Origin: a bacterium
Lineage (GTDB): Bacteria; Bdellovibrionota; Bacteriovoracia; Bacteriovoracales; Bacteriovoracaceae
Direction of reading: 5' to 3'
DNA: 64,000 nucleotides
Assembly (NCBI GenBank): GCA_030425045.1
Contig: JAUHVL010000005.1
Coordinates: 62,001 to 126,000, forward strand
In this document: positions 1 to 8,821 of the stretch, piece by piece
Numbering within the stretch: the stretch's first letter is position 1
Layout of the letters: every line of letters starts with the position of its first letter
Made by a program: the position numbers and the translations under genes
The notes under the pieces: model-generated
Databases searched by the model: none
What the model was told of the DNA's origin: nothing
Seen by the model: the letters and a program-made list of their open reading frames with translations, nothing else

Positions 1-2
1 CA

Positions 3-1466
3 GTTTGGCGTTCACAGTCTTTAGGAACAAGAGATAATGAAGATATTGAAACTTCTTATGCTGGTAACGTTAGCTTAAATAAAGAATTCCTTGCCACTTG
101 GGACGTTGAAGGAACCATCGGTGCCCAAAGATTAAAAAGAAGAAACCAATCTATTAACGGTTATGCTCTAGCAGACGTTATGCAAAGAGCGATTGAATCT
201 GGTCAGATTAATCCATTTACAAACGAGATCACATCGATTCCTGAAGACTTAAAATACAACCCAACAGAAATCATGAGATCACAAAATACTTATGGTGAAG
301 TTAAAACTTCTGGTGAATTATTTGATAACTGGGCAGGCCCGGTTAGTGTCGCCTTTGGTGGTGGTTACTCTTATGACAAATTCTCTAACGAATTTGATGC
401 ACAATCATTAGCAGGAAACGTTGTTGGTGGTGGAGCCGGTGCAACTGGTTATGGTACTCGTCAATCGCAGCATGCTTTCACAGAGCTTGCCTTTCCTCTT
501 CTCAGTAACTGGGATTTAAACATTTCAGGTCGTGCTGATAGATATAGTGACTTCGGTAACTCTTTTAACCCTAGAATCGCTACTAGTTTTCAACCAATTC
601 AAGCTCTAAAATTAAGAGCGAGTATCGGGACTGGTTTTAAAGCCCCAGATCTTATTGATATGTATCAAGTATCTTCAGAAGGAAACCCAACAGTTGAAAG
701 GCTTGATGGATCTGTTGGTCAAGTTAACGCTATTACAGCGGGTAACCCTGAGTTAAAAGAAGAGACATCAAAGTCTTATAATATCGGTATGATTGTTGAG
801 CCTAGTAAGCATTTCAATATGTCTTTTGACTTCTTTAGAACAGATATCGACGATCAAGTTGGTGTAAGTTACCAAGGAATTGTTGATGCAGTAGCAAGAG
901 GTGAAACAGCAGCTCTCGAGGCTTCTGGGACAACCATTGATTACAACACCAATGGATCTATTAGAACTATCAACACTCGTTTATCAAACGTTTCAACAAC
1001 AAAGATCTCAGGTTTTGATATCGAAGCCCAAGGGCGTTTTCATATTAGAAGAATTGGTAGTTTTGTTATCAGTGATCAGTACACGAGAATGTTAAAGTAC
1101 GAGCAATCAAACTTTATCACAGCTCCTGCAAAAGACCTTCTCGGAAGTGAAGGAACTCCACGTTGGAGAAACCAAGTTTCTGTTTCCTACGTTCCTACTG
1201 ATAGACTTGTTATTCGTAATAGCTGGTTAACTACGGGTAAATCAGACAAGAAAGTTGAATCAGAAGGTGAGATTCCTCATTACACAAGATGGGATACTCA
1301 AATCTCTTTTCAAGCGTGGAAAGGAAGCACAATCGCCGTTGGTGCTATTAACGTTCTTGGTGAAGATCCACCATGGGATAGAACTGATGCTACGAACTTT
1401 ATCGACTCTGATCTTTACGATCCAGTAGGTAGAAGATTCTTCGCTTCATACAAACAAAGATTCTAA
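3..1466 (+). CDS. TonB-dependent outer-membrane receptor, C-terminal part (5' end outside window)
   Basis: The reading frame is open from base 3, so the gene begins upstream of the window and only about 487 C-terminal residues are seen. The protein has the alternating polar/aromatic strands of a TonB-dependent receptor barrel, with recognisable family phrases (RASIGTGFKAPD, NPELKEETSKSYNIG) and a C-terminal strand ending in Phe (FFASYKQRF), the usual outer-membrane assembly signal. Such receptors import ligands (siderophores, cobalamin, carbohydrates) using TonB-transmitted energy. The substrate cannot be told because the plug domain and TonB box are missing. It sits 18 nt upstream of a full TonB-ExbB-ExbD operon on the same strand, so it is probably that system's dedicated client. 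Confidence 0.9.
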   Translation, partial: VWRSQSLGTRDNEDIETSYAGNVSLNKEFLATWDVEGTIGAQRLKRRNQSINGYALADVMQRAIESGQINPFTNEITSIPEDLKYNPTEIMRSQNTYGEVKTSGELFDNWAGPVSVAFGGGYSYDKFSNEFDAQSLAGNVVGGGAGATGYGTRQSQHAFTELAFPLLSNWDLNISGRADRYSDFGNSFNPRIATSFQPIQALKLRASIGTGFKAPDLIDMYQVSSEGNPTVERLDGSVGQVNAITAGNPELKEETSKSYNIGMIVEPSKHFNMSFDFFRTDIDDQVGVSYQGIVDAVARGETAALEASGTTIDYNTNGSIRTINTRLSNVSTTKISGFDIEAQGRFHIRRIGSFVISDQYTRMLKYEQSNFITAPAKDLLGSEGTPRWRNQVSVSYVPTDRLVIRNSWLTTGKSDKKVESEGEIPHYTRWDTQISFQAWKGSTIAVGAINVLGEDPPWDRTDATNFIDSDLYDPVGRRFFASYKQRF

Positions 1467-1484
1467 GAAAAGGATAGATAGAAC

Positions 1485-2231
1485 ATGAAAAAGCTAATCG
1501 CTATTTTAACGTTAACATTATTGGTACAGGCAGAGGCTAATACTGACAAAGTGGTCAACACTCAGATGGGTGCCGATAATGATGCCCGTAACTCTCAAAA
1601 AAGAATTAATACTCTTGCTGATAGCAAAGACGAGCTTTTAAGAGAGTATCGAGTAACTCTTAAGAAAATTGAGAATGCTAAAGTTTATAACGATCAACTT
1701 CGTAAAATCATTGCTAATCAAGAAGTCGAACAAGAGTCGATCACAAAACAAATTGAAACATTAAAAGAAACAAATGAAGGGATTGTTCCTCTTACCTTAA
1801 GAATGGCCAAGAACCTTGAAACGTTTGTTGAACTTGATGTTCCTTTTTTACCAAAAGAAAGAAATAAGCGATTAGCTGATCTCAAGCTCATGATGGACCG
1901 AGCGGATATCTCTACTTCCGAGAAATTCAGAAGAGTTCTTGAGGCTTACCAAGTTGAAAATGAGTACGGAAGAACGATTGAAGCCTATAGAAGTGTTCAA
2001 ACAAGAGAAGGAAAAGAACTCACTGTTGATTTCTTAAGAATCGGACGAGTGGGTCTTTTCTATCAAAGTTTAGATGGCTCTATTACGGCTCGTTACAATC
2101 CTGCTAATAAAACATGGGAAGACCTTGGTAGCGAATACAGAAAATCAATTCGTGAAGGCCTTAAGATGGCCAGAAAACAAATGGCGCCTCAGTTAATTAA
2201 ACTTCCTATTCAATCTCCGGAGGTGATCTAA
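1485..2231 (+). CDS. DUF3450 family periplasmic protein of a TonB system
   Basis: The 248-residue product begins with a signal peptide (MKKLIAILTLTLLVQAEA) followed by a long charged, heptad-rich region (about 35-110) expected to form a coiled coil, then a globular segment with the phrase LRIGRVGLFYQSLDG. The overall pattern matches the DUF3450 family, which is typically encoded next to TtpC/ExbB/ExbD/TonB2-type systems. It is preceded by AAGGA and its stop codon abuts the next start. The role is inferred: a periplasmic partner of the long ExbB-like protein. No catalytic motif is seen. Confidence 0.8.
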   Translation: MKKLIAILTLTLLVQAEANTDKVVNTQMGADNDARNSQKRINTLADSKDELLREYRVTLKKIENAKVYNDQLRKIIANQEVEQESITKQIETLKETNEGIVPLTLRMAKNLETFVELDVPFLPKERNKRLADLKLMMDRADISTSEKFRRVLEAYQVENEYGRTIEAYRSVQTREGKELTVDFLRIGRVGLFYQSLDGSITARYNPANKTWEDLGSEYRKSIREGLKMARKQMAPQLIKLPIQSPEVI

Positions 2232-3560
2232 ATGAAATCCTTATTAGTATTACTTTTAGCCACTAGTCTTAATATTTTTGCCGCTAATAACCTCGATGAA
2301 CTTTTAAACCAAGTTAAAAAAGATCAAATTGCTCAACGAGCTGATCTTCAAAAAAGAGAAGCTCGCTTTAAAGCAGAGAAAAATCAACAAGCGGCCATGC
2401 TTTTAAAAGCTCAAAAAGAACTTAAAGCGCTTGAGGCTCAAACCAAACGTCTTACGTCAACATTTGAAGCTAACGAGAAGAAACTGAGCGTACTTGAGGA
2501 AAACCTCAATACGGCGATGGGAACTCTTGGAGAAATGTTTGGTGTCGTTAAACAAATTGCAGGTGATTTCAGAGGTCAATTTACAAACTCTATTATCACG
2601 AATCACTATCCAGAAAGACTTACTTTTGTAAGTGATCTGGCAGAAAGAAAAGCTCTTCCGACCATCACTGAGCTTGAAAAACTTTGGTTTGAAATCCAAA
2701 GAGAAATGACAGAGTCGGGAAAAGTCGTCAGCTTTAAATCTGAAGTGGTTAAGCCCACGGGAGAAAAAGCCGAGGCGATGGTTACCAGAGTTGGACCATT
2801 CAACTTGGTAAGTGATGGGAACTACCTTAACTATCAAGCATCTACAAAACAAATCGTAGAACTTCCTCGTCAGCCACAATCAAAGTTTCTTGGTTGGGCC
2901 GCTGACTTAGAGGGCTCTAAAAACGAAATTGTTCCTTTTGGTCTTGATCCTTCAAGAGGAGCGATCCTTTCACTTCTCGTTCAAGCTCCTAGTTTATGGG
3001 AAAGACTTCAGTACGGTGGAATCGTTGGTTACGTTATCCTCTCACTTCTTTTCTTAGGACTTGTTCTTGTGGCAGAAAGACTTTTCACTCTTAATAAAGA
3101 GGGAAAAAAAGTACGTGCTCAACTTGAAAGAAAAGAAATTACTGAAGACAACGCTCTTGGTAAACTAATGAAAGTTTACAATGAAAACAAAAATAAAGAC
3201 CTCGAGACATTAGAGCATAAACTCGATGAAAGTATCTTAAAGTCACTTCCTACTTTTGAAAGAGGAATTCCGACGATTAAGATTCTTTACGCTGTAGCTC
3301 CCCTTCTTGGTCTACTCGGTACCGTAACTGGTATGATTAACACGTTCCAAACCATTACACTTTTTGGAACTGGTGATCCGAAATTGATGGCCGGTGGTAT
3401 TTCAACAGCTCTCGTGACCACAGTTCTTGGTCTTGTTTGTGCGATTCCACTTCTTTTATTACACAATCTTGTTTCATCACAATCAAAGTCAATCATCCAA
3501 ATTCTTGAAGAACAAAGTGCTGGTATGATGGCCCTTCGTTCAGAGCAGGAGGAAGCTTGA
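2232..3560 (+). CDS. TtpC-like long MotA/TolQ/ExbB family protein
   Basis: The 442-residue product has a signal peptide (about 1-18), a long periplasmic coiled coil (about 20-100), a periplasmic linker, then a membrane segment near 261-284 and two further segments near 350-370 and 392-415. The last part carries the proton-channel signature LLGLLGTVTGMI. This is the architecture of TtpC of the Vibrio TonB2 system: an ExbB-like channel with a large periplasmic extension. It follows the DUF3450 gene with no gap and overlaps the standard ExbB gene by 4 nt, so two ExbB-family proteins are co-produced. It probably stabilises or extends the energising complex across the periplasm (inference). Confidence 0.85.
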   Translation: MKSLLVLLLATSLNIFAANNLDELLNQVKKDQIAQRADLQKREARFKAEKNQQAAMLLKAQKELKALEAQTKRLTSTFEANEKKLSVLEENLNTAMGTLGEMFGVVKQIAGDFRGQFTNSIITNHYPERLTFVSDLAERKALPTITELEKLWFEIQREMTESGKVVSFKSEVVKPTGEKAEAMVTRVGPFNLVSDGNYLNYQASTKQIVELPRQPQSKFLGWAADLEGSKNEIVPFGLDPSRGAILSLLVQAPSLWERLQYGGIVGYVILSLLFLGLVLVAERLFTLNKEGKKVRAQLERKEITEDNALGKLMKVYNENKNKDLETLEHKLDESILKSLPTFERGIPTIKILYAVAPLLGLLGTVTGMINTFQTITLFGTGDPKLMAGGISTALVTTVLGLVCAIPLLLLHNLVSSQSKSIIQILEEQSAGMMALRSEQEEA

Positions 3561-4078
3561 TCTCGACGTTTTTTGAAAGCATCGGAGACTTTTTAGCTTC
3601 AGGTGGAGACGTTCTCACGATCATTTTCTTTACCACTTTATTGTTATGGGTATTGATTGCTGAACGTTTCCTCTTTTTCTCTAAGGACTTCCCAAAAATG
3701 GCGACAGAACTTAAAGAAATCTGGGGAGCAAGAACAGATCGCTCTAGCTGGAAAGCTAAAAAAATCCGTGAATACTTTATCTCTAAAACAAATAGCGAAT
3801 TAAATCGTTATATTCCCTTTATTAATACTCTGGTTGCCGCCTGTCCTTTACTGGGTCTATTAGGAACCGTAACCGGTATGATTGCCGTTTTTGATACCAT
3901 GGCGATCTCAGGGACTGGAAACGCACGTTTAATGGCCTCTGGTATTTCGATGGCAACGATCCCCACTATGGCGGGAATGGTTGCGGCCCTATCGGGAATT
4001 TACTTTAGTCGTTTATTTGAAGGAAGAATCAAAAAAGCTCTTCGCCAATTAGAAGATGAGCTCGATTTGAATATTTAA
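3557..4078 (+). CDS. exbB: ExbB proton-channel subunit
   Basis: The 173-residue protein has three membrane segments (about 15-37, 90-115, 135-157) and the ExbB/TolQ signature LLGLLGTVTGMIAVFDTMA followed by GTGNARLMASGISMAT. It forms the proton-conducting stator with ExbD that energises TonB. The start is TTG at 3557, overlapping the previous stop (TTGA), which suggests translational coupling. The length is that of the short ExbB2 class. MotA/TolQ relatives are excluded by the neighbouring ExbD and TonB genes rather than by sequence alone. Confidence 0.92.
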   Translation: MISTFFESIGDFLASGGDVLTIIFFTTLLLWVLIAERFLFFSKDFPKMATELKEIWGARTDRSSWKAKKIREYFISKTNSELNRYIPFINTLVAACPLLGLLGTVTGMIAVFDTMAISGTGNARLMASGISMATIPTMAGMVAALSGIYFSRLFEGRIKKALRQLEDELDLNI

Positions 4079-4094
4079 AAGTTAGGAATTAATA

Positions 4095-4502
4095 ATGAGA
4101 AAAAGAATTGCAGCCCCAGAGGAAAATAATATCGACCTTACGCCAATGCTCGACGTGGTCTTTATTATGCTTATTTTCTTTATTGTGACCACCTCGTTTG
4201 TTAAAGAAGCGGGTATTGATGTGAACCGCCCAAGTGCGGCGACGGCGCAGAAAAAGCCAAAAGCATCGATACTCATTGCGATCAACCAAACTGGTGATAT
4301 CTGGATTGATAAAAGAAAAGTTGACGTGAGATCAGTTCGTGCCAACGTTGAAAAACTTCATGCCGAAAGCCCTGAAGGCTCTGTGGTGATCCAAGCCGAT
4401 AAGAGTTCAAACACTGGTGTTCTCGTTCAGGTTATGGATCAAGTGAGACTTGGTGGTGTTACCAATATTTCAATTGCTGCTTCAGAGGGCTCTCCACAAT
4501 GA
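4095..4502 (+). CDS. exbD: ExbD biopolymer transport protein
   Basis: The 135-residue protein has a short cytoplasmic N-terminus, one membrane helix (about 16-38) with the proton-relay aspartate in the family motif DLTPMLDVVFIMLIFF, and a periplasmic ExbD/TolR domain. It works with ExbB to harvest proton-motive force for TonB. It lies 16 nt after exbB and overlaps tonB by 4 nt (ATGA). Confidence 0.93.
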   Translation: MRKRIAAPEENNIDLTPMLDVVFIMLIFFIVTTSFVKEAGIDVNRPSAATAQKKPKASILIAINQTGDIWIDKRKVDVRSVRANVEKLHAESPEGSVVIQADKSSNTGVLVQVMDQVRLGGVTNISIAASEGSPQ

Positions 4503-5128
4503 GATTGGTTTACGCTGGAGCGATTGGGCTCCCCACGACTTTATGCTTATTTGCTTTAATGGCTCACCTTATAAGTGGTGGAGCAAAAAGAGGCAAACTT
4601 AGTGATAATGAAAACTTCATCGAGTTTGTACGAGTAGCTAAAAATAGCCAAACACAAACCAGAAGAAGAACTCTCCCTAAAAAACCTGAAACACCTAAAG
4701 CTCCACCGAAAATGCCAAAGATGGCCGTTCAAAGTGAAGCTGCGAAACCTCAAGCTCCATCGCTTGCCATGAATGTCCCTATGCTCAACTCTCCTCTTAG
4801 TTTTGGAGATGGACCGTATGTTGGTTCTGCTGCGGCCGCTGCTGCTGGTGGAGGAAATACAAGTGCTGTTCCGCTGATTAGAATTGAGCCGCAGTATCCT
4901 GTGAAAGCAGCTCGTGCTGGAACAGAGGGTTGGGTTCAAATGAAGTTTGATATCACACCTCAGGGAACTGTCGAGAATGTTGAGGTAGTAAAATCTCAAC
5001 CAAGAAGAATCTTTAACCAAGCAGCGAAAAGAGCACTTTTAAAGTGGAAGTACCGTCCAAAAATTATTGAAGGGAAACCTGTTGCTCAACCTCAACAATA
5101 TGTTCAACTGGATTTTAAATTACGATGA
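4499..5128 (+). CDS. tonB: TonB energy transducer
   Basis: The 209-residue protein has an N-terminal membrane anchor (about 5-27), a proline/lysine-rich periplasmic spacer with an unusual run of alanines and glycines near 112-124, and a C-terminal TonB domain: RIEPQYPVKAARAGTEGWV, then WKYRPKIIEGKPV. TonB links the ExbBD motor to outer-membrane receptors. Both ends overlap neighbours by 4 nt (ATGA), so it is tightly coupled to exbD and the TPR gene. The length is in the short TonB2-like range. Confidence 0.92.
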   Translation: MRLVYAGAIGLPTTLCLFALMAHLISGGAKRGKLSDNENFIEFVRVAKNSQTQTRRRTLPKKPETPKAPPKMPKMAVQSEAAKPQAPSLAMNVPMLNSPLSFGDGPYVGSAAAAAAGGGNTSAVPLIRIEPQYPVKAARAGTEGWVQMKFDITPQGTVENVEVVKSQPRRIFNQAAKRALLKWKYRPKIIEGKPVAQPQQYVQLDFKLR

Positions 5129-6339
5129 AAACAATATTAGCTTTTTTTCTTTTATTTAATATTTCTGCCAAAACTGATTGGAAAGCACTTAAAAGCTCTA
5201 TTGATTCGAGGGCATCAAAGGCCATGAATCCTCAGATCCATAAGAGAATGAAAAGAGCTCAAAAGTATATTGGAAGTAAAGACTATAAAAATGCCATTAG
5301 CATTTTAGAAGGCGCTATTACTTCCGCAAAAAACTATCCTTATGCGAGAGCGTCTGTTTACCAATCTCTTGGTTATGCTTACGCTCAATCTGAGAACTAC
5401 AAGAAGGCCCTACCCGCCTTTAGAAAAGCTCTGGAAATTAATGTTCTTCCTAAGCATACAACTCTTCAAATTATGTTTTCTCTCGCTCAATTAATGAGCA
5501 TGAATGAAGATCATAAAAATGCTCTCGATTTAATGGAAGGTTATTTCATTATCAATGATAAGCCAGTTCCAGCAGCTCACGTTTTTGTCGCCACCCTTTA
5601 TGTTGGGATAAAAAACAAAGAGAAGGCCCTCTTTCACGTAGAAAAGGCCATCTCAATGGATAAAAACCCACAAGAAAACTGGCTCACCTTTGCTGTTTGG
5701 TTAAACTATGAAAAGAAAAACTACAAAAAAGCGGCTGGTTATTTAAAGCAACTGGTAGGAATCGACCTAAAGAAGAAAAACTACTGGACACAATTAGCGG
5801 GTAATTTGATTGAACTCAATCGAGAAAAAGAAGCCCAAGCTGTTTTAGAACTAGCATACAAGCTTGGCTTACTTGATCAAGAAGGTGAAATTAAAAATGT
5901 GGTCGCTTTAATGCAAGTATCGGGAATGCCTTTTCAAGGAGCTTCGCTTTTAGAAAAGGCCATTAAAGATAAAAAAGTTAAGGCCAATAAAGATAGTTAC
6001 CGTATGCTTTCTCAGCTCTATATCGCAGCGAGAGAAAATGATAAGGCACTAGCTCCCCTGGCCAAAGCAGCATCACTATCCAACGATGGTAACCTGTATG
6101 CTGATCAAGGAAGAGTTTATCTTGCTAGAGAAGATTGGAAAAAAGCGCTAGAAGCTTATAATCTCTCTTTCAAAAAAGGAAAGCTTAAAAATAAAGGGCA
6201 AGTTCACGTTCAAAAAGCGATCGCGCTTATAAACCTAAAACGTTTTAAAGATGCGACTGATCAGCTTAATATTGCCTTGAAGTTTAAAAATGCAGAAGAC
6301 TCCGCAAAAAGCTGGATCTCCTACATTCAAAGTATCTAA
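5125..6339 (+). CDS. TPR-repeat protein of the TonB operon
   Basis: The 404-residue protein has a signal peptide-like start (MKTILAFFLLFNISA) and at least eight tetratricopeptide-like helical pairs with the W/L-G-Y-A-F-A-P periodicity (for example ARASVYQSLGYAYAQSENY, and NLYADQGRVYLAREDWKKAL). TPR arrays are protein-interaction scaffolds. A TPR gene ends many TonB2-type operons, so this is probably a periplasmic accessory of the system. It starts inside the tonB stop codon and ends 3 nt from a convergent gene. Confidence 0.82.
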   Translation: MKTILAFFLLFNISAKTDWKALKSSIDSRASKAMNPQIHKRMKRAQKYIGSKDYKNAISILEGAITSAKNYPYARASVYQSLGYAYAQSENYKKALPAFRKALEINVLPKHTTLQIMFSLAQLMSMNEDHKNALDLMEGYFIINDKPVPAAHVFVATLYVGIKNKEKALFHVEKAISMDKNPQENWLTFAVWLNYEKKNYKKAAGYLKQLVGIDLKKKNYWTQLAGNLIELNREKEAQAVLELAYKLGLLDQEGEIKNVVALMQVSGMPFQGASLLEKAIKDKKVKANKDSYRMLSQLYIAARENDKALAPLAKAASLSNDGNLYADQGRVYLAREDWKKALEAYNLSFKKGKLKNKGQVHVQKAIALINLKRFKDATDQLNIALKFKNAEDSAKSWISYIQSI

Positions 6340-6342
6340 TTT

Positions 6343-6837
6343 TTAGTATTCGTAGATATCAAAGCCCATCTTCGCTTCTTCGGCGAGTAAGTTCTCTTCA
6401 CATCTTAGAACTTCACTTACCGTAGCAACAACTTTGAGGGCCTCATATTTCTTAGATCTTTTATTCCACTTCGAAAGCTTAACAACCGATTGTCCAACCG
6501 TATTGGCCATCGAGTTTGAAGAATAAATGGCCGCCGCACAGAAATTAAGAAGAACGGTCTCTCCATTCATCTCACCAATAACGGCATTAATTTTAAAATG
6601 CTCATCATCACCACCGCTAACGATGTCTAAGGTTACTTCTGTGAAAAATGGGATCGATTTAATGGTGTAGTAATTTTCATCTTGTATAATTTCTACATCA
6701 GCAGAAGAGTTCATCAAAAAGACGACGGTTTCTTCCATTCCTTCAAAGTCTACATCGAGTTTGTATCTTCCGTAAGAATTGGTCGCCGCTGTTGTTAATG
6801 AAAAAAGTAAAAGTAAAAGAAAAGATAAGTATTTCAT
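6343..6837 (-). CDS. small secreted protein, unknown family
   Basis: The 164-residue protein has a clear signal peptide (MKYLSFLLLLLFSLTTAA). The mature part is beta-rich with repeated polar/hydrophobic alternation and two cysteines (in NFCAAAI and LRCEEN) that could form a disulphide. No domain is recognised. It is convergent with the TonB operon (3-nt gap) and lies downstream of the histidine-kinase pair, with 95 nt between them that could hold a promoter. Probably periplasmic or surface-exposed; function unknown. Confidence 0.65.
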   Translation of the reverse strand: MKYLSFLLLLLFSLTTAATNSYGRYKLDVDFEGMEETVVFLMNSSADVEIIQDENYYTIKSIPFFTEVTLDIVSGGDDEHFKINAVIGEMNGETVLLNFCAAAIYSSNSMANTVGQSVVKLSKWNKRSKKYEALKVVATVSEVLRCEENLLAEEAKMGFDIYEY

Positions 6838-6932
6838 TGATAGTCCTTAGTGTTATTTCAACACCTTCCTATCAATTGTGATCAAAAAGTTCAAATGATG
6901 ATGAACTTTTTACTTATTTGTAACGATTTTAA

Positions 6933-7121
6933 TTATTTAGACTCTAAAAAATCCCTCAAGCCTTTGATAATATCAAAGCTTTCTTCACACCATTTCTCAA
7001 TTTTATCGAGCTCAACTTTTTGCTCGTCAGAAGCCGTTTTACGCACCTTGAATAACTTTCCATGAATCATGGTCAGTTTATTATTAATATCGTGAATAAA
7101 CTCTCTTTCTTTATCTTGCAT
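6933..7121 (-). CDS. H-box microprotein: isolated DHp-like hairpin (62 aa)
   Basis: The product has no kinase ATPase domain, but its N-terminal helix carries IHDINNKLTMIHGKL, which matches the phospho-acceptor H-box of HisKA/DHp domains (H-[DE]-I-N-N-x-L). The putative acceptor is H10. A second helix ends IIKGLRDFL, matching the end of the second DHp helix of the adjacent kinase (ITEGLRKFA). The start is uncertain: ATG at 7121 leaves a 10-nt gap after the kinase stop, while TTG at 7139 gives an 8-nt overlap and six more residues. Neither has a strong ribosome site, so coupling to the kinase is likely. It may be a phosphotransfer module or a partner that competes for kinase dimerisation (inference). 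Confidence 0.6.
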   Translation of the reverse strand: MQDKEREFIHDINNKLTMIHGKLFKVRKTASDEQKVELDKIEKWCEESFDIIKGLRDFLESK

Positions 7122-7131
7122 AAAACCAACT

Positions 7132-8691
7132 TTACTCAAATAGAGATTTTACTAATTTAATCATTTCTTTACGATTAAACGGTTTATAGATACAGCCATC
7201 AAATTCTTCTTTAACGTCACCATTTTCTTTATCAAGGTTTAAATTTACCCCACCTGTAATGAAGAGAAAGCGAGGTTGCTTGATATCTTGATTTTCCCTT
7301 AAGACTTTTAAAAAGGTTGTTCCTGTCCAACCAGGCATTTTGACATCTGAGATGATCAAGTCGTAGTCTTCAGGATGTTCACAGTATTCAATATAGGCTT
7401 CTTCTGCTCTTGAGAAACTTGAAACACTAGCACAGAGATCCTCTAACATTTCTCCCAGTACATCTCGAATCCCATCTTCATCGTCGACGATGAGTATTTT
7501 ATTTTTTATTACCGTGCCACTTGATAAGTTAGTCTTCTCATTCACTTCTTTCGTTTCTTGAAAAAGTGCTTTTCTCTCAACGGGCAACGTAATGATAAAA
7601 CTCGTCCCCTTATTTATTTCCGAGTTAAGGCTCAAACTTCCTCCAAACTCTTCAATAATACTTTTAGAAAGACTCAGCCCAAGCCCTGTTCCGTCCCCCA
7701 CTTTCTTAGTGGTAAAAAAGGAATCAAATATTTTTTCTCTTAACTCTTCAGGAATACCAGACCCAGTATCACTAATTGTAATTCTCACTTGTCCTGGTAC
7801 TTCATCAAGTATAACGTCTATACTTTTATGTGAAGATTTTTTCATGGCATACTTAGCGTTCGTAAACATGTTTAAAAAAACTTGCTCTAAACGACCTTTT
7901 GAACCACAAATAAATAAATCTTTAGATAAATTATTTTGAAGTTGAATTTCAATAGCATCAGAGTGAAAGACTTCTCTAATCATCGTAATCAACTCTTCGA
8001 CGCTCTCTTTAATAGAAAATAATTCTTTTTTCTCAGAATCAACATGAGCAAATTTTCTCAAACCTTCTGTAATATTTTTAATTCGAGATAAGTTAGCATC
8101 TATTTTTTGAGCAATCTCTTTTGCTTTATCAGATTCAAGATACTTTTCTTTTAGTAAATCCAAATACGACCAAGCCACAGAAAGAGGGTTATTAATCTCG
8201 TGACCGACTCCGGCAGATAACTCTCCAAGAGAAGCGAGTTTAGCTTGGTGCTGGGCCATCTCTTTTTGCTTCTGTGCTAACTTTTCAAATTCAACTCTTT
8301 TGGTAACATCTTGGAACGTTCCGATGAGTTTAACGACATTACCCTCATCATCACAAATAGGTTCTCCATAACTATGGACCCACTTCTTCTGCCCTTTAGC
8401 ATCACAAAATTCAAACTCACCAAAGAAAGGTTTTCTCTGCTCTATAGAATTCATAATCATTTTTGCTAATCGTTCTCTTTCTTGAGGAGCATAGAAACTC
8501 ACCCCTTCATCTTTAGATAGTGAGCGAGTGGAATCGAGGCCATAGATTTTATAAACCTGCTCACTCCATTTTGTGAGTTCTGTTTTTAAATCCAGCTCCC
8601 AAATGCCAATATTGGCGAACTCTTGAATTTTAGAAAGTAGATTCTTATCAAAAGAAATATCTTTTTCAGAATCATTATTGATCACGTTCAT
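7132..8691 (-). CDS. hybrid sensor histidine kinase (PAS-HisKA-HATPase-receiver)
   Basis: The 519-residue soluble kinase has a PAS fold (about 20-125), a HisKA dimerisation domain with H164 in GVGHEINNPLS, a HATPase domain (DTGSGIPEE, then GTGLGLSLSKSIIEEFGG) and a C-terminal receiver (about 397-515) with acceptor D449 in ISDVKMPG, then FITGG and YKPF. No membrane segment is seen, so it senses a cytoplasmic signal through PAS. It should autophosphorylate H164 and pass phosphate to D449. The output partner is not encoded beside it, except for the DHp-like microprotein directly downstream. A 130-nt upstream gap should hold its promoter. Confidence 0.9.
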   Translation of the reverse strand: MNVINNDSEKDISFDKNLLSKIQEFANIGIWELDLKTELTKWSEQVYKIYGLDSTRSLSKDEGVSFYAPQERERLAKMIMNSIEQRKPFFGEFEFCDAKGQKKWVHSYGEPICDDEGNVVKLIGTFQDVTKRVEFEKLAQKQKEMAQHQAKLASLGELSAGVGHEINNPLSVAWSYLDLLKEKYLESDKAKEIAQKIDANLSRIKNITEGLRKFAHVDSEKKELFSIKESVEELITMIREVFHSDAIEIQLQNNLSKDLFICGSKGRLEQVFLNMFTNAKYAMKKSSHKSIDVILDEVPGQVRITISDTGSGIPEELREKIFDSFFTTKKVGDGTGLGLSLSKSIIEEFGGSLSLNSEINKGTSFIITLPVERKALFQETKEVNEKTNLSSGTVIKNKILIVDDEDGIRDVLGEMLEDLCASVSSFSRAEEAYIEYCEHPEDYDLIISDVKMPGWTGTTFLKVLRENQDIKQPRFLFITGGVNLNLDKENGDVKEEFDGCIYKPFNRKEMIKLVKSLFE

Positions 8692-8821
8692 AGCAATAAA
8701 ACCTACTAAAGTTATTTAATTGTATTAGACATTATAGCTTAACGGCATACTGAATGCATTAGAATAGAAATCATGTCACTTTATGACGTAAGAATATTAC
8801 TACAAAGTGGTCACACCTTTG

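Noticed and set aside
2457-2879. 140-codon minus-strand frame within the TtpC-like gene
   Set aside because: It lies wholly antisense to a well-supported gene and has an implausible composition for a protein.
7592-7939. 115-codon plus-strand frame inside the histidine kinase
   Set aside because: It is antisense to the conserved HATPase domain and has no ribosome site or recognisable protein features.
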